A DNA stretch of 64,000 nucleotides from Armatimonadota bacterium (lineage in GTDB: Bacteria > Armatimonadota > Fimbriimonadia > Fimbriimonadales > Fimbriimonadaceae), in contig JAFDWU010000003.1 in the NCBI GenBank assembly GCA_018268315.1, forward strand, positions 1 through 64,000, given 5' to 3'. The notes beneath the pieces are model-generated. The model saw only the letters and a program-made list of their open reading frames with translations, made no database searches and was not told the DNA's origin. Position numbers and translations under genes: made by a program. Shown here in pieces: positions 54,968-63,181 of this stretch. The stretch's first letter is position 1. The number at the start of each line of letters is the position of its first letter.

Positions 54968-55006
54968 AGCACTACGCTCCAGGGTCAAGGTGTCACTGTT
55001 AGCTCT

Positions 55007-57700
55007 TTACTTATCCACAGCGACCGTCACGCGCTCGCGCAGAGCCGCCTGAGCGGCGGCAAGCCGCGCGATCGGCACTCGGAACGGGGAGCAGCTAACA
55101 TAATCCAGCCCAATCGAGTGGCAGAAGTAGATCGATTCCGGATCGCCGCCGTGCTCGCCGCAAATGCCGCACTTTAGCCCCTTGCGCTGGCCGCGACCTT
55201 CTTCCACCGCCAACTTCATCAGCCGCCCCACACCCTTCTGGTCGATGGTCTCGAACGGGTTGTGGGAAAGGATCTTCTGGTTCACGTACTGACCAAGGAA
55301 CTTGCCCTCGGCGTCGTCTCGGCTGAAGCCGAACGTGGTCTGAGTAAGGTCGTTGGTGCCAAAGCTGAAGAACTGGGCGTACTCCGCGATCTCCGCCGCC
55401 GTAAGCGCCGCGCGCGGAATCTCGATCATGGTGCCGAACAGGTAATCCAGTTTCATCGAATTCTCTTCGAGAACCGCCGCGACCACCTTCTCAAGCTGGC
55501 TTTGCACCACCTTAAGCTCGTTTACGGTGCTTACCAGCGGAATCATGATTTCCGGAAGCACCTTCTTGCCGCGCTTGGTCACCTTCACCGCTGCTTGCAT
55601 AATCGCCCGCACCTGCATCTCTACAATGCCTGGGAAGATGATGGATAGGCGCACGCCGCGCAGGCCGAGCATCGGGTTGGCTTCCTTCATGCTCTCAACC
55701 GCTTGCAGCATCGCCTCTTTCTCTTCCAGAACTTCCTTCAGGGCGGTTCCGCCAAGTGAATGCACCGCTAGCCGAAGCTCCGTGGTGACGCGCACAAGTT
55801 CTTCATAAGAGGGAAGGAACTCGTGCAGCGGCGGATCGATTAGCCGGATGGTCACCGGTTTGCCGTCCATCACCTCGAAAATGCCTTCAAAATCGGCCTG
55901 CTGGCTTACCAGCAGCTTTTGAAGCGCCGCGTCTCGATGCGCTTCGGTCTTCGCCAGAATCATGTTCTGCACAATCGGCAGCCGGTCGGCTTCGAAGAAC
56001 ATGTGCTCCGTTCGGCAAAGGCCGATGCCTTCGGCGCCGAATTCGATGGCCTGGGCGGCGTCGCGCGGGTTATCCGCGTTCGCTCGCACGCCGAGGCGTC
56101 GGAACTCGTCGCACCACTGCATGAGGGTGCCAAAGTAGCCAGAGACTTCCGGCGCGATCAGCGGCACTTGAAGCGTGTAAATCTTGCCCGTCGAGCCATC
56201 AACGGTGATATAGTCGCCTTCCTTCACGGTCTGGTCGCCTACATGGAACACGCGCTCGTTCAGGTCCACCTTCAGCGCCTCGCAACCGGCTACGCAGGGG
56301 ATGCCGAAGCCGCGCGCGACCACTGCCGCGTGGGAGGTCTTGCCGCCGCGGGCGGTAAGAATGCCTTGCGCCGCCAGCATGCCATGCACGTCGTCTGGGT
56401 TCGTTTCATCGCGGACCAAAATGACCTTCTCACCTGCATGGCCGCGTCGCTCGGCGGTATCGGCGTCGAATACGGCGATGCCGACCGCAGCGCCAGGCGA
56501 AGCGGCCAGGCCCTGAGCCACCGCTTGAATGTTGCGGTCTTCAAGATAGGCGAGATCAAGGCGGGGGTGCAAAAGCTGGTCGAGGTGAGAGCCGTTGATG
56601 CGCTGGATCGCCTCCTCGCGCTTGATCAGCTTCTCATCCACCATTTCGCACGCCATTCGCACGGCGGCGGGGCCGGTGCGCTTGCCGGCGCGGCACTGCA
56701 GCATGAACAGGCGGTTCCGCTCGATGGTGAACTCAAGGTCCATCATGTCCTTGTAGTGCTGCTCCAGCCGGTGGCCGATGGCCACAAACTCTTCGTAAAT
56801 CTTCGGGCTCTGCTTCTTTAGCTCGCTAATCGGCACGGGTGTGCGGATGCCGGCCACTACGTCTTCGCCTTGGGCGTTCATCAGGTACTCGCCGTACAAG
56901 GCGTTCTCGCCGGTGGATGGATCGCGGGTGAAGGCGACGCCGGTGCCGCAATCGTCGCCGAGGTTGCCAAACACCATCGCTTGCACGTTGCAAGCGGTGC
57001 CAATCTCGTCGGGAATCTTTTCCGTGCGGCGGTAGACGATAGCTCGGTCGTTGTTCCAGCTGCGGAACACGGCCTCGATCGCCATCTCAAGCTGGGTGTA
57101 GGGGTCAGCAGGGAAGGCCATGCCCGTCTTGGTCTTGACGAGGGCAAGGAAATCGTTGCAAATCTGCTTCAGCTCGGCGGCTTTAAGGTCGGTATCTTGC
57201 TTCGTGCCCTGCTTGTGCTTGAAGGCGTCGAAAATCACTTCGAACTCGTGCTTGGGCACGTTCAGCACGACATCGGAGAACATCATGACGAAGCGTCGGT
57301 AGGCGTCGTACACAAAGCGCTCGTTGCCGCTGATCTTGATGAGGCCGGGGATCGTCTCGCTGTTCAGTCCCAGGTTCAAAATCGTATCCATCATGCCGGG
57401 CATGGAGAACTTCGCGCCGGAGCGAACGGATACGAGCAGCGGATCGGCGGGATCGCCAAACTTCTTGCCAAGGTCCTTTTCCACTTGGGCCAGCGCCTTC
57501 TTCACCTCATCCATCAGCCCCTTGGGCATCTTCTGGCCGCCCTCGTTGTAGGCGGTGCAAGCCTCGGTGGTTACCGTGAAGCCGGGAGGGACGGGCAGGC
57601 CGATGTTCGACATCTCGGCGAGGTTTGCGCCCTTGCCACCAAGGAGGTCGCGCATCGATGCATTGCCTTCAGCGAAAAGATAAACGAGCTTTGTTGCCAT
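55007..57700 (-). CDS. ppdK: Pyruvate, phosphate dikinase
   Basis: Interconverts pyruvate, ATP and phosphate with PEP, AMP and PPi; reversible glycolysis/gluconeogenesis step. 897 residues. N-terminal ATP-grasp with LLGGKGANLAEM, GTGVAFTRDPSTGE and LMNAQGEDVVAGIRTP. The phosphohistidine site is GGKTSHAAVVARGFGIPCV. The PEP-binding barrel contains GIGLCRTEHMFF, FGTNDLTQTTFGFSRDD and the Cys of CGICGEHGGDP. Complete and canonical. Single gene. Confidence 0.97.
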   Translation of the reverse strand: MATKLVYLFAEGNASMRDLLGGKGANLAEMSNIGLPVPPGFTVTTEACTAYNEGGQKMPKGLMDEVKKALAQVEKDLGKKFGDPADPLLVSVRSGAKFSMPGMMDTILNLGLNSETIPGLIKISGNERFVYDAYRRFVMMFSDVVLNVPKHEFEVIFDAFKHKQGTKQDTDLKAAELKQICNDFLALVKTKTGMAFPADPYTQLEMAIEAVFRSWNNDRAIVYRRTEKIPDEIGTACNVQAMVFGNLGDDCGTGVAFTRDPSTGENALYGEYLMNAQGEDVVAGIRTPVPISELKKQSPKIYEEFVAIGHRLEQHYKDMMDLEFTIERNRLFMLQCRAGKRTGPAAVRMACEMVDEKLIKREEAIQRINGSHLDQLLHPRLDLAYLEDRNIQAVAQGLAASPGAAVGIAVFDADTAERRGHAGEKVILVRDETNPDDVHGMLAAQGILTARGGKTSHAAVVARGFGIPCVAGCEALKVDLNERVFHVGDQTVKEGDYITVDGSTGKIYTLQVPLIAPEVSGYFGTLMQWCDEFRRLGVRANADNPRDAAQAIEFGAEGIGLCRTEHMFFEADRLPIVQNMILAKTEAHRDAALQKLLVSQQADFEGIFEVMDGKPVTIRLIDPPLHEFLPSYEELVRVTTELRLAVHSLGGTALKEVLEEKEAMLQAVESMKEANPMLGLRGVRLSIIFPGIVEMQVRAIMQAAVKVTKRGKKVLPEIMIPLVSTVNELKVVQSQLEKVVAAVLEENSMKLDYLFGTMIEIPRAALTAAEIAEYAQFFSFGTNDLTQTTFGFSRDDAEGKFLGQYVNQKILSHNPFETIDQKGVGRLMKLAVEEGRGQRKGLKCGICGEHGGDPESIYFCHSIGLDYVSCSPFRVPIARLAAAQAALRERVTVAVDK

Positions 57701-57838
57701 GAGAAATCCTGCGGTTTTGAACCGGCCATTTGGCGGCGGCTCAAGTTGATACTACCCCTGGTTCGCTTAGCTTAACCGAACCTGGGCCAATGGGTGGTTC
57801 GATCATATGACATCCATTTCTGGGTCACAATCATCCTA

Positions 57839-58348
57839 ATGCAAGTACCCGATCTGAGTGTGCAACTGGATACCGGCGAAACCGTGCAGTTAAGCTGCCT
57901 GTATGCGGAAAAGCCGATGGCGCTGGTGTTTCTGCGCCACCTTGCTTGCATGTTCTGCAAGGAGTTTGTGAAGGAACTTCGCTCTCGCCCGGAATTGAAC
58001 GTGGTTTTCGTTGCCGCTTCCGGCGTGCCCGAGGTTAAGGCGCTTAAGGAGCGGCTGCACAGCCCGCATCCGTTCATCGCCGATCCCGACCGCGTGGTAT
58101 ATCGCGCATTCCAAGTTGAGCGAGGCACGATGAGCCAGATGCTGAATGTGCATACGTTCGCGCGCGGGGTGCAGGCTTTAGCAAAAGGGAATTGGAATGG
58201 CAGGCCGGTGAGCGACGCGCGCCAGCTTGGCGGAACCTTCGTCGTTTCCCCCAGCGGGGCGGTGACGTGGGCGCATCACTCGCGTGATGCGGCCGATAAC
58301 GCTAAAGTGAGTGATATCGCCTACCAGCTAGAGCGAGCGGCGGTTTAG
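57839..58348 (+). CDS. Peroxiredoxin-like (AhpC/TSA-2, thioredoxin-fold) protein
   Basis: 169 residues from ATG 57839. The thioredoxin-like fold carries LVFLRHLACMFCKEFVKEL, a CxxC in the peroxiredoxin-like position, then NVVFVAASGVPEV and a C-terminal GTFVVSPSGAVTWAH. It belongs to the AhpC/TSA relatives (PRXL2-type) with a putative redox role. Its end overlaps the convergent downstream gene by 21 nt. Confidence 0.82.
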   Translation: MQVPDLSVQLDTGETVQLSCLYAEKPMALVFLRHLACMFCKEFVKELRSRPELNVVFVAASGVPEVKALKERLHSPHPFIADPDRVVYRAFQVERGTMSQMLNVHTFARGVQALAKGNWNGRPVSDARQLGGTFVVSPSGAVTWAHHSRDAADNAKVSDIAYQLERAAV

Positions 58349-59107
58349 CCCGTTTTCGGAATCCTTCCCGCCGATCATTTGGAAGTCAAATTCTGCGCCG
58401 GTTGGTTTTCCGTGCTCATCTAACATTCGCATGAACAGCCGCAGAATATACGGCGGCTTCTTGCTGAGATAGAAATACATCGTGTAAGCAGGAGAGGCGA
58501 CTTCTACGACGGTAGACGGCGTCTTTCCGAGCCAACCGGCTTCAATCTCCTCATTTCTTACAACCTTGAACGGCGCATCCTGTAGAGAGTCCTCCAGTTC
58601 GGCGAATGAATTGAGTACGCCGGAATCGCCGATCTTTAGCGGCAAGGTTGCCAGGATCAAACCGTAAGTGCCGCCCCAGAAATCGAATGCGGGGCCGTCA
58701 TAGGTGGCTTGGGTCAGTTTTGGTTTTTCGCCCGGCCGAGTTAGGGTGCTCTTTACACCGTTCTTGACGAATTCGCGCTCCAATGTCATGCCATCGGGGC
58801 CAACCAAATAGGAAGAAACCGGCTCAAGCGTGGTTTGATCGAACACATTCAAGTTCAAGCTCGACTTGCCCTTGTAGTAGGTCATGCCTTGCACGCGCTT
58901 CCAGCATTTCCGTCCGTCCACGATGTCTTCCATGAGCCGGTCGGACCAGAGACCCATGGTGCGTTGCTCGCCGGTGGCAAGCTTTGCGGAATACGCCCAA
59001 ACGTTGAAGTAGGGCTTTAACACGGTCGCGTCGATCTGTGGACTGCCAGGTGTCAGCTTTTGCGTAGCCACCAGAGCGGCGGCTAGGAGGAGGGTGGAGC
59101 CAAGCAT
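58328..59107 (-). CDS. Secreted protein of unknown function
   Basis: 259 residues with a signal peptide (MLGSTLLLAAALVATQ). The rest is beta-rich, with KCWKRVQGMTYYKGKSSLNL, LEPVSSYLVGPDGMTLER and YTMYFYLSKKPPYILRLF, resembling DUF3108-like or lipoprotein-carrier-type folds. I cannot name the family. The divergent AraC regulator starts 82 nt away. Confidence 0.7.
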   Translation of the reverse strand: MLGSTLLLAAALVATQKLTPGSPQIDATVLKPYFNVWAYSAKLATGEQRTMGLWSDRLMEDIVDGRKCWKRVQGMTYYKGKSSLNLNVFDQTTLEPVSSYLVGPDGMTLEREFVKNGVKSTLTRPGEKPKLTQATYDGPAFDFWGGTYGLILATLPLKIGDSGVLNSFAELEDSLQDAPFKVVRNEEIEAGWLGKTPSTVVEVASPAYTMYFYLSKKPPYILRLFMRMLDEHGKPTGAEFDFQMIGGKDSENGLNRRSL

Positions 59108-59188
59108 TCGTTTATCGTGGCTTGCTATTAGTCGCTACCGATTTCGCAATCGTCCGAAAATCGACTATTTCAGGCGTAAAGTCAAACT

Positions 59189-60034
59189 GTGGGACTCCGA
59201 AGGGTGGCTGGGAACGAATGCTTTGGCGAGCAGCCGGGTGATTATCTGGTGTCAGAGCGGATGCTATGGCGGCCAGAGCGATCGTGGAAGGGAAGCGGCC
59301 AGCTTAAGATTGCCGCTCTCTATCAAGGCAGGGCCCTATTGGAGGTGCAGGGAAGGGAGCTGAGGCTTGCCCCGGGCATGTTCCACATCACCAAGTCTGG
59401 CGAGACTTACGGAATTCATCAACCCGCGCAGCGAGACTATCACATCCTTTTGGTGGAGTTCAGCGATCGGACGGTGGCTGAATGCTCGGAGGCAATCGGA
59501 GGCTATCAGCCGAAGGAATTCACCCGCCACATCTATTCCGAAGAGACCGAGGTTAGCCCGCTGCTGGGCGCGCTCTGGCGAGCAACGGAGGGCGGGGCAG
59601 ATGCGCTTCATCTGGAGGAGCTTAGCCTCAAACTGTGCCAAGCCATGCTGCGCATGAACCGTGCTGCAGGACCCGAAATATCGAACGTGGTGCGTTCATC
59701 TACGCGCGAGTACTTGAAGTCTCGTTGCGCGCTCGTGGCGGATTACATCGTTTCGAACCTGAGTCGGGAATTGCCGCTGGAGGAATTAGCGAGTGTTGCG
59801 CATCTCTCCCGGTCGCGTTTCGTCGAGGCGTTCACGCAGACGATGGGGATGCCACCGCACCGATTTTTGCGCGCCGAAAGGTTGCGGGAGGCGAGGCGCT
59901 TGCTGAATGCGCACGATCTGAGCGTGCAAGAAGTGGCTCTGAAGGTGGGGTTTTCATCCGGTGCTTCATTTTCGACTACATTTCGCGCCACCTTCGGGCA
60001 AACCCCGTCTGAGCATCGGGCCAGCTTGCGCTGA
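59189..60034 (+). CDS. AraC-family transcriptional regulator
   Basis: 281 residues, GTG start. The N-terminal cupin-like sensor domain (about 35-125: IAALYQGRALLEVQGRELRL, FHITKSGETYGIHQPA) is followed by two HTH motifs: LPLEELASVAHLSRSRFVEAFTQTMG and LSVQEVALKVGFSSGASFSTTFR, with the family signature GxSxxSxFSxxFR in slightly changed form. Ligand and targets are unknown; the divergent secreted-protein gene is a candidate target. Confidence 0.92.
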   Translation: MGLRRVAGNECFGEQPGDYLVSERMLWRPERSWKGSGQLKIAALYQGRALLEVQGRELRLAPGMFHITKSGETYGIHQPAQRDYHILLVEFSDRTVAECSEAIGGYQPKEFTRHIYSEETEVSPLLGALWRATEGGADALHLEELSLKLCQAMLRMNRAAGPEISNVVRSSTREYLKSRCALVADYIVSNLSRELPLEELASVAHLSRSRFVEAFTQTMGMPPHRFLRAERLREARRLLNAHDLSVQEVALKVGFSSGASFSTTFRATFGQTPSEHRASLR

Positions 60035-60041
60035 CCATCAC

Positions 60042-60797
60042 TTAGCTCTTGCCGAAGTAGCCGCTCTCCGGCGGGAAAGCCAGCCAGGGACCGATTTGGG
60101 CGCCACCTGTCAATTTGGCGATATCTATGAGCGTGCCGTCAGGATGTCGGACGTCGAAGCCCAACTCGCTTAGCAGGGGGAGGCCGCCCGCAATGTCGTA
60201 AAGCCGCTCGCGTCTGCCCGCAAGGCCGCGATAGCGGCCGGAGGCGACAAAGGCCATCTCCACCACGATCGATCCGATGAGGCGCTGCTTGCCGGGCAGC
60301 TTTGGCAGGGAGCGTTGCGCCCACTCGTTGTAGCTTATTAGCTCGTAAGGCTGGATAGGGCCGGGCTTTGGCTTTGCTAGCGGTCTGCCGTTAAGGGTCG
60401 CGCCCAGACCCTTGCTGGCTAAATACATTTCATCTAGGTTTGGAATGTAAATGCCGCCCATAACCGCCTGATTGCCTTGAATCAGGCCGATGGTTACGCC
60501 CCACAGCGGCGAGCCGAAGCAGTAGTTGGAAGTGCCATCGATGGGGTCCACCGCCCAGAGTCCGCTGTGGCCAGGCTTATCTAGCCCAAACTCTTCGCCG
60601 TACACGCTTGATCCGGGAAGGAGTTGGGTTAGCTTGGGGCGCAGGAATTCTTCGACCGCGCGGTCCGCGTTGGTGACCAGACTGCCATCGGGCTTGGTTT
60701 CGATTTGAAGACCGGCTTCGCGGAGTTGAATTGCCAATTGTCCAGCCGCTTGCAGAAGCTCTCGCAGTTCTTCAAGCGGGGGAATGGCCACATTCAA
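60042..60797 (-). CDS. Inositol monophosphatase family protein
   Basis: 251 residues. Metal-dependent sugar-phosphatase fold with the two signature parts: the Glu of SVYGEEFG and WAVDPIDGTSNYCFGSPLWG. The C-terminal pattern usually written WDxAAG is here LYDIAGGLPLLSELGFDV, a looser fit. Possible substrates are myo-inositol phosphate, histidinol phosphate or PAP. Its start is adjacent to the end of the next minus-strand gene, which ends 1 nt away. Confidence 0.9.
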   Translation of the reverse strand: MNVAIPPLEELRELLQAAGQLAIQLREAGLQIETKPDGSLVTNADRAVEEFLRPKLTQLLPGSSVYGEEFGLDKPGHSGLWAVDPIDGTSNYCFGSPLWGVTIGLIQGNQAVMGGIYIPNLDEMYLASKGLGATLNGRPLAKPKPGPIQPYELISYNEWAQRSLPKLPGKQRLIGSIVVEMAFVASGRYRGLAGRRERLYDIAGGLPLLSELGFDVRHPDGTLIDIAKLTGGAQIGPWLAFPPESGYFGKS

Positions 60798-61427
60798 TTA
60801 TGGCGTGCCGGGCTCATCGTCGTCTGCTTTGGTCTCCTTTGCGATCTTCTGGATCGCCTGTTTCAGAAACCGCACGTCCTTGTCCTTCTGGGCGGCGGCT
60901 TCGCTGATATCCCTTGGCCTGATGTCGGATAGAGCGACAGCGCCTTGAAAATTCTCAAGCTTGCGTGAGTTGGCGGCCGTTGAGAGATTGTGGTTAGCCA
61001 AGAACGCGATTCGGTGGGCACAGAAGGTTAAGTGATGCTTAATTAGATCGCCCACTGCATCGCAGGCGATCTCGCCGGACGCGCCGTCTAAGCGCGCGGC
61101 CAGCAGGAGGTCGAATGCAAGAACGGAATGATATTTCTCGATCAGGCTGCCAAGTGCCGGACCGATAGATTCTCCGGCGGGTTCAAGTTCGGTGTTTGCT
61201 ATTGCCTTCAAGTATTCGTCCCTCGGCCCAAGGCGAAGCGCCAAGTAGTAGGCAGCAGCCGCTCGCTTGTCGCCGCCCTTCGAGGAGGCAGCGTAGATGC
61301 GCCTCAACGAGGCTGTCGAAACATGCGCGATCGCTTTCACGTTGCACTCATCTAAGTAGGCGGCAAGCACCTTCTGAGAATCTGAATTCGGCGAAACTAG
61401 GGCTAGAGCAACGAGCAGGGCGACCAT
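60798..61427 (-). CDS. Secreted helical protein of unknown function
   Basis: 209 residues. A short signal peptide (MVALLVALALVSPNS) is followed by an all-helical, Ala-rich chain (LRRIYAASSKGGDKRAAAAYYLALRLG, SLIEKYHSVLAFDLLLAARLDG) and an acidic C-terminus. Reminiscent of helical repeat proteins but not assigned. Probably co-transcribed with the monophosphatase downstream. Confidence 0.65.
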   Translation of the reverse strand: MVALLVALALVSPNSDSQKVLAAYLDECNVKAIAHVSTASLRRIYAASSKGGDKRAAAAYYLALRLGPRDEYLKAIANTELEPAGESIGPALGSLIEKYHSVLAFDLLLAARLDGASGEIACDAVGDLIKHHLTFCAHRIAFLANHNLSTAANSRKLENFQGAVALSDIRPRDISEAAAQKDKDVRFLKQAIQKIAKETKADDDEPGTP

Positions 61428-61451
61428 TACTTTCGCATTATAGCGGCGTCT

Positions 61452-61700
61452 TCATTGGCGGTCGTTGAGCCAGTAGTCGGCTGCAACGATAAGCCAAGGC
61501 AGAAATATCCCGATGCAGACTAAGGTCAGTCCAGCACCAGCCTCGCTACGGCCCTCCGACGTGCGCAAGTTGCTTGTAAAAATCAGAATCCCACCAGGAA
61601 TGACGAAGCGGACGAACCCCCACACGAAGCAGAGTCCTGCGCCAATTCTCCACAGCAAGTCTCTATCGATCTTCACTGTCTTACTAGCACTACGGGGCAA
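61452..61700 (-). CDS. Small membrane protein, 82 aa
   Basis: Two hydrophobic segments (LCFVWGFVRFVIPGGILIF and AGLTLVCIGIFLPWLIVAADYW) joined by a charged loop. No family recognised. Lies 24 nt upstream of the secreted helical protein gene on the same strand and may be co-transcribed. Confidence 0.6.
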   Translation of the reverse strand: MPRSASKTVKIDRDLLWRIGAGLCFVWGFVRFVIPGGILIFTSNLRTSEGRSEAGAGLTLVCIGIFLPWLIVAADYWLNDRQ

Positions 61701-61778
61701 GCAGCAGGGAGGTTGAACAAAAAGCCAAACGTCCCCCTTGCGTCAGGCTGCGAAAGGTGGTATCTTATCCCTTGCCTT

Positions 61779-61853
61779 GCGGGAGTAGCTCAGTGGTAGA
61801 GCATCTCGTTGCCAACGAGAGGGTCGCGGGTTCGAATCTCGTCTCCCGCTCCA
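61779..61853 (+). tRNA. tRNA-Gly (anticodon GCC)
   Basis: Cloverleaf with acceptor GCGGGAG/CTCCCGC, D-arm AGCTCAGTGGTAGAGC, anticodon stem CTCGT with loop TTGCCAA (anticodon GCC), T-arm GCGGGTTCGAATCTCGT and encoded CCA. 75 nt. Confidence 0.97.
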
Positions 61854-61868
61854 TTCCTTCAAATTGCC

Positions 61869-62429
61869 TTACGGCCTTTTGACTACGGGAATAGCGGTCC
61901 CCAAGAACACCACCGGATGTCCATCCTCGTGGTCGCAGCTTTCTAGAAAGTCATACAGCGCCTGCGCGCGCTCAAGCACTTCCATCAAGTCGGGCTCCGC
62001 CAGGCGGACCTGTCCCCAAAGAAACTTCGACATGTTCAGCAGTTCGGGTTTCTCGGCGGCGGCGTCGATAAAACGGTCGTGATTCCGCAGCAGTACGCCT
62101 AGTCCCGTCCGCACGTGCTTACGCAATTTCTCGCGGTGCCCCGCGTGATTCTGGAGCTCATCGAGGGCGTGCGGCCCAACCACAGGTTGATAGTAGGTTT
62201 CCACTCGGACATTACGCGGAGCTCTTGTTTCCCTCACGAGCTTAACCTGCTCCATCTGCCGCAGATGATAATAGAGGCCTTGGGGGCTACGGCCGAGCCG
62301 ATTGGCGATTTGTCGTATGGAAAGCGGATGTTCCCTCAATAGCGACGCGAGGATGTCCGTGCGAATGGTGGAAACAAGAACTTCCACCTGTTCCGGCGTC
62401 AAGGGTGACTGCTTTGTACGTCGCGGCAT
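61869..62429 (-). CDS. Winged-helix (ArsR-like) transcriptional regulator
   Basis: 186 residues. N-terminal HTH: VSTIRTDILASLLREHPLSIRQIANRLGRSPQGLYYHLRQME, a typical ArsR/GntR-like winged helix, with a beta wing (VRETRAPRNVRVETYYQ). The C-terminal ~100 residues are helical (KHVRTGLGVLLRNHDRFID, LMEVLERAQALYDFLESC), possibly for dimerisation or ligand binding. No metal-binding Cys cluster. The target is unknown. Confidence 0.85.
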   Translation of the reverse strand: MPRRTKQSPLTPEQVEVLVSTIRTDILASLLREHPLSIRQIANRLGRSPQGLYYHLRQMEQVKLVRETRAPRNVRVETYYQPVVGPHALDELQNHAGHREKLRKHVRTGLGVLLRNHDRFIDAAAEKPELLNMSKFLWGQVRLAEPDLMEVLERAQALYDFLESCDHEDGHPVVFLGTAIPVVKRP

Positions 62430-62470
62430 AAGGGTTCCATTAAGCTTTTTGTTTAGAATGCTTAATAGAA

Positions 62471-63181
62471 TTACGAAGCAGAGGGGAAAATAGCCTCTCC
62501 TGCAAGTACTGTGACTTCGCGTGTGCCATTTTTCGCTAGCAAAGAGCCGTCTCCCTGCACTTTGATCGCCTCAACGATGTCGCCGCCTGTCATCTTAAAT
62601 CGCTTCCCGGGCGTGGCATCGACGTCTGCCCACGAACCGGCAATATCTGAAAATGTTTTGGGTAAGGGAAGTCTTGCAATGGCCGCGCCGAGGCGTTCTG
62701 CCGCCTCATGCGGCGTCAGCCGAATGCCAGTCGCCTGCTCAAGGCTTATTGCACGATCAGCAATTTCTGCAGGGAAGGCCCGTTGCGTGAGGTTAAGCCC
62801 GATTCCCACAACCGGTAGGTTTTGCCCTTCTGGCGTTCGCACCATTTCCGCCAGGATTCCGCCTACCTTTCGCCCCTCAAAAACCAGATCGTTCGGCCAC
62901 GAAACCTTGAGCCCGAATTCCGAAGCGGCTGCTACCGCAATTGCCATCCCCGCCAAGTAGGGAATAGGATGGTCCGCCCATTCGGGAAGGATCAATGAGA
63001 GACTGAGCGACTCGCCCTTCGGGCTATGCCACGTTCGGCCCATTCGCCCCCTTCCGTCGCTTTGAAATGCCGCCAAAACCGCACTCTCAGGCCGTCCCTC
63101 GGCGATGAGTTGAGACGCGATATCTTGGGTGGATTCCACCTCATCCAAAATCAGTATCCCGCGGGAAAGGGGATTCTGCAT
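62471..63181 (-). CDS. birA: Biotin-[acetyl-CoA-carboxylase] ligase
   Basis: Attaches biotin to carboxylases. 236 residues without an N-terminal DNA-binding domain, so it cannot act as a repressor. Conserved parts are EVESTQDIASQLI, the biotinyl-AMP site DGRGRMGRTWHSPKGESLSLSL, VSWPNDLVFEGRKVGGILAE and VGIGLNLTQRAF. Its ATG overlaps the nadC stop by one base (TAATG). Confidence 0.95.
   Translation of the reverse strand: MQNPLSRGILILDEVESTQDIASQLIAEGRPESAVLAAFQSDGRGRMGRTWHSPKGESLSLSLILPEWADHPIPYLAGMAIAVAAASEFGLKVSWPNDLVFEGRKVGGILAEMVRTPEGQNLPVVGIGLNLTQRAFPAEIADRAISLEQATGIRLTPHEAAERLGAAIARLPLPKTFSDIAGSWADVDATPGKRFKMTGGDIVEAIKVQGDGSLLAKNGTREVTVLAGEAIFPSAS

Noticed and set aside
55919-57775. Two ~300-codon frames antisense to ppdK
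   Set aside because: Mirror frames of a canonical ppdK; GC-rich codon bias keeps them open by chance.
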